Part shown: in pieces, positions 5,188 to 8,327 of the stretch | How positions within the stretch are numbered: position 1 is the first letter of the stretch | Layout: every line of letters starts with the position of its first letter | NCBI GenBank assembly: GCA_030621975.1 | Contig: JAUXGQ010000047.1 | Span: forward strand, 1 to 8,327 | DNA length: 8,327 nt | Source: Gammaproteobacteria bacterium | GTDB lineage: Bacteria; Pseudomonadota; Gammaproteobacteria; Chromatiales; Chromatiaceae | Reading direction: 5' to 3' | The notes under the pieces: generated by a model | Databases searched by the model: none | The model's input: only the letters and a program-made list of their open reading frames with translations | Told to the model about the DNA's origin: nothing | Made by a program: the position numbers and the translations under genes

Positions 5188-6477
5188 CTAGCTCCGCACA
5201 TTCATTGGCACGTAGTCTGTCGCCCCGTTCCCGGTATAGATTTGTCTCGGTCTTGCAATCTTGGTTCCCGGCGTTTCGTTCTGTTCCCACCAGTGGGCGA
5301 TCCAGCCGGGCAGGCGGCCGATGGCGAACATGACCGTGAACATGTTAGTGGGGATACCGATCGCACGCAGGATGATGCCGCTGTAGAAATCCACGTTTGG
5401 ATAGAGTTTGCGGTCTATGAAATAGCTGTCGCTGAGTGCGATTTCCTCGAGCTTGCGCGCAATTTCCAACAGTGGGTCGTTCGTGCCCATGCCGGCGAGA
5501 AGACGTTCCGCGATACGTCCGAGTACCTTTGCGCGGGGATCAAAGTTCTTGTAGACCCGATGCCCGAATCCCATGAGGCGCGCCTTGCTGTCCTCCTGCT
5601 TGGCAAGACGCACGAATTCTTCGGGTGTGGTGTTGCCCTGGTGGATCGCCTCCAGCATCTGCAGGACTTCCACGTTGGCGCCCCCGTGGAGCGGTCCCCA
5701 CAGGGCGCAGACCCCGGCCGCACAGGATGCGAACAGGTTGGCCTGGCTGGAGCCGACCATGCGCACCGTGGATGTGGAACAGTTCTGCTCGTGGTCGGCA
5801 TGCAGGATCAAGACGAGATTGAGGGCATCCCACACCGCGTCTTTGCAGACGTACTCCTGATAAGGTTGCGAAAACATCATATGCAGAAAGTTCGGAACAT
5901 AGCGCAGCCCCGGTTTAGGGTAGATGTAGCTCATGCCGCGGGAGCGCCGGTATGCATAGGCAGCGATGGTGCGGATCTTACTGATCAGGCGAGCGGCGGC
6001 CATCTGGAAGTGGTCGGGGTCTTCCAGTGTGAACACCTCGGGATGAAAACAGGACAGGGCGTTTATCATGGCGGACAGAATCGCCATCGGTGGGGCCGAG
6101 CGTGGAAAGCCCTCGAAGTGGTGCTTCATGGCCTCGTCGATGTTCGCGTGTTCCGTGAGATCAGTGCTGAAGCTCGTGTATTCCTCCTCCGTGGGCAATC
6201 GACCGAAGATCAGCAGCCATGCTACCTCTCCGAAGTTCGGGTGCTGTTCGAACTGCTCGATGGGTATGCCCCGGTAGCGCAGGATGCCTTGCTCTCCGTC
6301 GATGAAGGTGATGGCGCTTTCGCAGCTGCCCGTGTTGCCGTATCCCGGATCCAGGGTAATAAGACCTGTCTGGGCGCGCAACCGTTCAATGTCGATGGCG
6401 CGTTCCCCTTCCGTACCCTCCACGATGGGGAATTCGTACTCGGTTTTTCCGATTGTCAACCTGGCGGTCTGGGGCAT
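5188..6477 (-). CDS. gltA: Citrate synthase, type I (429 aa)
   Basis: Condenses oxaloacetate and acetyl-CoA to citrate, the entry step of the TCA pathway, in the cytosol. It is full length and colinear with E. coli GltA. The catalytic His264 lies in GPLHGGANVEV (261-271), His306 in MGFGHRVYKNFDPRAK (302-317), and Asp363 in LYPNVDFYSG (358-367). The substrate-binding HADHEQNCSTSTVR spans 226-239. The N-terminal domain (1-50) typical of NADH-regulated hexameric type I enzymes is present. By my alignment, the position of E. coli Cys206, tied to NADH inhibition studies, is Tyr here. The ATG at 6477 has AAGAGG (6489-6484) six bases upstream. Hairpins follow the stop, so the gene is probably monocistronic. 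In obligate autotrophs the enzyme often serves a biosynthetic, incomplete cycle; that role here is inference. Confidence 0.98.
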   Translation of the reverse strand: MPQTARLTIGKTEYEFPIVEGTEGERAIDIERLRAQTGLITLDPGYGNTGSCESAITFIDGEQGILRYRGIPIEQFEQHPNFGEVAWLLIFGRLPTEEEYTSFSTDLTEHANIDEAMKHHFEGFPRSAPPMAILSAMINALSCFHPEVFTLEDPDHFQMAAARLISKIRTIAAYAYRRSRGMSYIYPKPGLRYVPNFLHMMFSQPYQEYVCKDAVWDALNLVLILHADHEQNCSTSTVRMVGSSQANLFASCAAGVCALWGPLHGGANVEVLQMLEAIHQGNTTPEEFVRLAKQEDSKARLMGFGHRVYKNFDPRAKVLGRIAERLLAGMGTNDPLLEIARKLEEIALSDSYFIDRKLYPNVDFYSGIILRAIGIPTNMFTVMFAIGRLPGWIAHWWEQNETPGTKIARPRQIYTGNGATDYVPMNVRS

Positions 6478-6773
6478 ATCGAACCTCTTCTTTTTGGTTA
6501 GATGTCAGCTACAGAACCAACACTGGAGATAAGGATAACGGGTGTCGCGGAAGCCCCTGTCATGAGGTCTGCGCGGAGCGTCCGGAATGAGGGGGAGCAA
6601 ATCACGATCGAGTCAGGAACGCCCACATATTCGCATCAGGGATAAGAGCAAGTCAAGGACACCCGCATTGTGACGTCCGGGACAAAGTCATCTGGTTTTC
6701 GTGCTCTCGCCCCTGGCTAAACACAGTCGTTACAACGCGGTCAGACGGGATGGATCGGCGCACAAAAATGTGA
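6478..6773. other. gltA upstream region with degenerate direct repeats
   Basis: No gene seen. About 120-200 bp upstream of gltA lie degenerate direct repeats (6611-6685, separate entry). No convincing gltA promoter could be singled out. The repeats and the adjoining hicA remnant suggest old mobile-DNA debris between here and the IS. Confidence 0.4.
6611..6685. repeat. Degenerate 35-bp direct repeats
   Basis: 6611-6645 (starting AGTCAGGAACGCCCACAT) and 6651-6685 (starting AGTCAAGGACACCCGCAT) align without gaps at about 24 of 35 positions. A related CGTCCGGAATGAG lies around 6579, and a fresh AGTCA begins at 6686. Arrays of related short repeats are known as transposase sites at the ends of IS21-family elements; a decayed IS end is one possible origin, but no transposase is adjacent. 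Confidence 0.35.
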
Positions 6774-7003
6774 AGTTATTTTGAAGCGAGCCCTAAGGCC
6801 GTCAAGGTCTTCGAATCCTTGGGGTGGGAAGTGGTGCGGCAACGGGGCAGCCACATCATCCTGGCCAAAGAAAACCACAACGCCACGCTCTCCTTGCCCG
6901 CTCATCAGGAGGCGCCAAAGGCACTCTGCGCGCCCTCATCCGCGCCGCCGGCCTCACGGTCGAGGAGTTCGTCAAGGCAGCTAAGGGCTCGCGTAGAAAT
7001 TAA
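6774..7003 (+). pseudogene. hicA-type toxin remnant (frameshifted, start lost)
   Basis: HicA toxins are small double-stranded-RNA-binding-fold mRNA interferases, normally neutralised by an adjacent HicB. In one frame the sequence reads SPKAVKVFESLGWEVVRQRG followed by SHIILAKENH and TLSLPAHQE, including the catalytic-type GSH. After Glu (6909-6911) the family sequence continues in the next frame from 6914 as AKGTLRALIRAAGLTVEEFV and on to a TAA at 7001-7003. A one-base deletion at 6912-6913 explains the break. The first frame also opens straight after a TGA (6771-6773) with no start codon near the family N-terminus; a TTG at 6781 reading MKRAL is in a different frame, hinting at a second slip. 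No HicB gene follows: sequence runs into the IS1595 left end within 140 bp. Non-functional toxin remnant. Confidence 0.75.
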
Positions 7004-7097
7004 TTCACATTTTGGGGCGTCGAGATGCCCGTCCAGCAAGGCGAGAGGAGTGCGAATAGCTAGGAGGCTGTCCGAGAATGGATGACCTACTGCGCGA

Positions 7098-7170
7098 ACG
7101 TGGATGCCGGCCGGATTTCGCGCTCGAATTCGTTAAATATGGCCAAAATGCCTATCCAGGTAGCTCCTAA
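7098..7170 (+). repeat. Left (extended) inverted repeat of the IS
   Basis: Core 7140-7170 plus an outer part with GGATTTCGCGCTCGAAT (7113-7129) and ACGTGG (7098-7103). The outer part matches the right flank in inverse orientation at 16 of 17 bases in its best block. The transposase stop codon (7169-7167) lies inside this repeat. Confidence 0.65.
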
Positions 7171-8218
7171 CAATCATTCCTGGTTGGCGCCCTGCCCACC
7201 AACTCAGCATATGTGACGGCCGCACTCGAAACGCACGCCTGAATCAGCCTGTCGAAGAGTTCTCGTTCCCAGAAACGTCGGTTGAAGCGATAGCAGATTT
7301 CGTTCAGGTAGCTTTCGAGGTGTTTGTTCGATACGCCGCGATGAGAACCTCGTATCACAGTCTTGGTATTGGATATCAGCCGATGTATCCACGGCAGGAG
7401 ATTTCCAGCGTCCTGCGGTTCGCGGAGCACGACCTTGTAGTGCTTAAGTTGCTTATCCTTTGCCGCTCTCCCGTAGGAACGCCAGCGATCGCTTCGGATC
7501 GCCTCCATAAGCTGACGGCCTTCTTCTGTTTCTGCACTACAGCCAAGTTTTTCCAGGAAGTCTTCAATGGTAGCCGCCGAGGCATCCGAGACGACTGCCA
7601 TACGTGCAAACCCCGGCCGTTCCTTCCCCTTTCTGTCCGTGTACAAGGATACGGCACATAAAACGGTTGCCTTGTTTTCGCTTCCACGTCCACGTGTAGT
7701 CCCTTTAGGACCAAAAAAAGACTCGTCCATCTCAACCAATCCGGCAAGGCGGTATCGCGCGTCCCTATCCCCCATCGCTTTGCGGACCTTATGAGCCATC
7801 AACCACGCTGTCTGGTACGAACCAATCTCAAGAATTCGTTGCATCTCAGCGACGGATACCCCCACCTTGTCCATAGCCATGTGGTAGACAAGCCAATACC
7901 ACTTGAGAAGCGACGTGCGCGTCTTGTGGAAAATCGTCCCCGATGTCATGCTGGTTTGGTGGCGGCAAGCCTTACAGTCGAAAAGCCCTCGCCCCTCAAG
8001 GAACCAGAACTTATCATGACCACAGGCAGGACAGTTGAATCCCAACGCCCACCTCTGCTCAACCAAATGCTCAGCGCACGCTTGGTCTGTAGGGAATTCC
8101 TTCTGGAAGTCTAAAAGGCTTCGCTTTCTGTACGATTTCGGCATGGCGGCATAGGCGAGGTTTTCCTCGTCGCATAGCATACCAAATTAGGAGCTATCTG
8201 GATAAGCATTTATGGCCA
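7140..8218 (-). mobile_element. IS1595-family insertion sequence
   Basis: An intact transposase is bounded by imperfect terminal inverted repeats: left 7140-7170 and right 8187-8218, both reading inward TGGCCA..AAATGC.TATCCAG with inner end TAGCTCCTAA, differing at about three bases plus one indel. The length of about 1.08 kb fits the family. Similarity continues outward to about 7098 and 8261 (separate repeat entries). No 8-bp target duplication is visible at either the core or extended boundary, so the exact ends are uncertain. Confidence 0.8.
7167..8180 (-). CDS. IS1595-family DDE transposase (337 aa)
   Basis: Catalyses cut-and-paste or copy-type movement of the element. It has an N-terminal zinc ribbon with Cys50 and Cys53 (CPACGHDKFW) and Cys69 and Cys72 (CKACRHQ), then MTSGTIFHKTRTSLLKWYW (78-96), characteristic of the ISXO2-like group. 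The catalytic DDE-type core has Asp152 in VEMDESFFG, Asp231 in RSDRWRSYG and Glu289 in HLESYLNEICYRFNRRFWER. The gene is uninterrupted and normal in length, so it may be active. The start is uncertain: ATG at 8180 gives the longest frame, but ATG at 8144 (MPKSYRKRSLLDFQKEF) matches where related proteins usually begin; neither has a strong ribosome site. The stop lies in the left inverted repeat. Confidence 0.95.
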   Translation of the reverse strand: MLCDEENLAYAAMPKSYRKRSLLDFQKEFPTDQACAEHLVEQRWALGFNCPACGHDKFWFLEGRGLFDCKACRHQTSMTSGTIFHKTRTSLLKWYWLVYHMAMDKVGVSVAEMQRILEIGSYQTAWLMAHKVRKAMGDRDARYRLAGLVEMDESFFGPKGTTRGRGSENKATVLCAVSLYTDRKGKERPGFARMAVVSDASAATIEDFLEKLGCSAETEEGRQLMEAIRSDRWRSYGRAAKDKQLKHYKVVLREPQDAGNLLPWIHRLISNTKTVIRGSHRGVSNKHLESYLNEICYRFNRRFWERELFDRLIQACVSSAAVTYAELVGRAPTRNDC

Positions 8219-8261
8219 ATATTCGCCTCATTCGAGCACGAAATCCGCCTCGGCCCCACGT
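8187..8261 (-). repeat. Right (extended) inverted repeat of the IS
   Basis: Core 8187-8218, then an outer part with ATTCGAGCACGAAATCC (8230-8246) and CCACGT (8256-8261), the inverse counterparts of 7113-7129 and 7098-7103 on the left. It starts only 7 bp from the most upstream transposase ATG. Confidence 0.65.
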
Positions 8262-8274
8262 CCGCTCGCTACGA

Positions 8275-8321
8275 CCGCCATGGATGGCGGAAGTGCCGGT
8301 TTTGCAGGAGCAACAAACCGG
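8275..8321. repeat. Two adjacent perfect hairpins (REP/MITE-like)
   Basis: CCGCCAT-GG-ATGGCGG (8275-8290) is followed by CCGGTTT (8296-8302) and AAACCGG (8315-8321) around a 12-nt loop. Paired short hairpins outside genes are typical of dispersed palindromic repeats. The window ends 6 bp later, so the full unit is not visible. Confidence 0.45.
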
Positions 8322-8327
8322 TCGGTC

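Noticed and set aside
5017..6501. 494-codon plus-strand open frame opposite citrate synthase
   Set aside because: It is the antisense shadow of gltA, whose active-site motifs are unmistakable on the minus strand; the plus-strand product has no family-like features.
7003..7080. Segment ending GAGGCTGTCCGAGAAT as the end of another insertion sequence
   Set aside because: It resembles IS termini from memory, but no matching inverted copy is present on the other side, so it cannot be supported.
7078..7170. Small plus-strand frame starting MDDLLRERGCRPDFALEF
   Set aside because: It lies entirely in the IS left flank and repeat and ends inside the terminal repeat; no ribosome site is seen, so it is probably incidental.
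8212..8327. Plus-strand frame starting MANIRLIRARNPPRPHV and running off the edge
   Set aside because: It begins inside the right terminal repeat and runs through the two hairpins; no ribosome site, Arg/Pro-rich, probably spurious.
1..8327. CRISPR array, phage module or defence system
   Set aside because: No regularly spaced identical repeats and no associated genes were found on either strand.

Overview
The window looks like chromosome from a moderately GC-rich proteobacterium, most likely a gammaproteobacterial or acidithiobacillia-type chemolithoautotroph. The grounds are a CbbR-type LysR regulator (the usual regulator of Calvin-cycle genes), a type I hexameric-style citrate synthase very close in layout to E. 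coli GltA, a tRNA with encoded CCA, and several small proteins that look like conserved uncharacterised families of that group. The taxonomic call is inference; no rRNA or other marker is present.

Layout. The left edge (1-821, minus) holds cbbR, cut off at its C-terminus. It diverges from a plus-strand run of an inositol-monophosphatase-superfamily phosphatase (1016-1819) and two uncharacterised proteins (1864-2172 and 2186-2650). The 194-bp divergent gap contains back-to-back promoter candidates and an ATAA...TTAT partial dyad. A separate plus-strand gene (2779-3585) encodes a 268-residue protein with a metalloprotease-like His-x-x-x-His site in which the usual glutamate is threonine. An AT-rich gap follows, with a promoter candidate and an 8-bp inverted repeat, then a 106-residue unknown (3962-4282).

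After a 367-bp gap containing a cluster of phased palindromes comes a 78-residue HMA-fold protein without the CxxC metal site (4650-4886), convergent with tRNA-Arg(UCG) (4905-4981, minus) and gltA (5188-6477, minus).

The right end is a mobile and decayed zone. It has degenerate direct repeats upstream of gltA, a frameshifted and start-less hicA toxin remnant without hicB (about 6774-7003), and an IS1595-family insertion sequence (7140-8218). The transposase of this element is intact and its inverted-repeat similarity extends well beyond the usual terminal repeat. Two adjacent perfect hairpins close the window.

Functionally, cbbR and the divergent phosphatase may form a carbon-metabolism unit, since sugar-bisphosphate phosphatases belong to this superfamily, and citrate synthase is the entry to the TCA pathway or its biosynthetic branch. 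I see no CRISPR array, defence system, biosynthetic cluster or phage module. The most unusual items are the catalytic-Glu-less metalloprotease-like protein, the phased palindrome cluster, and the extended IS termini.
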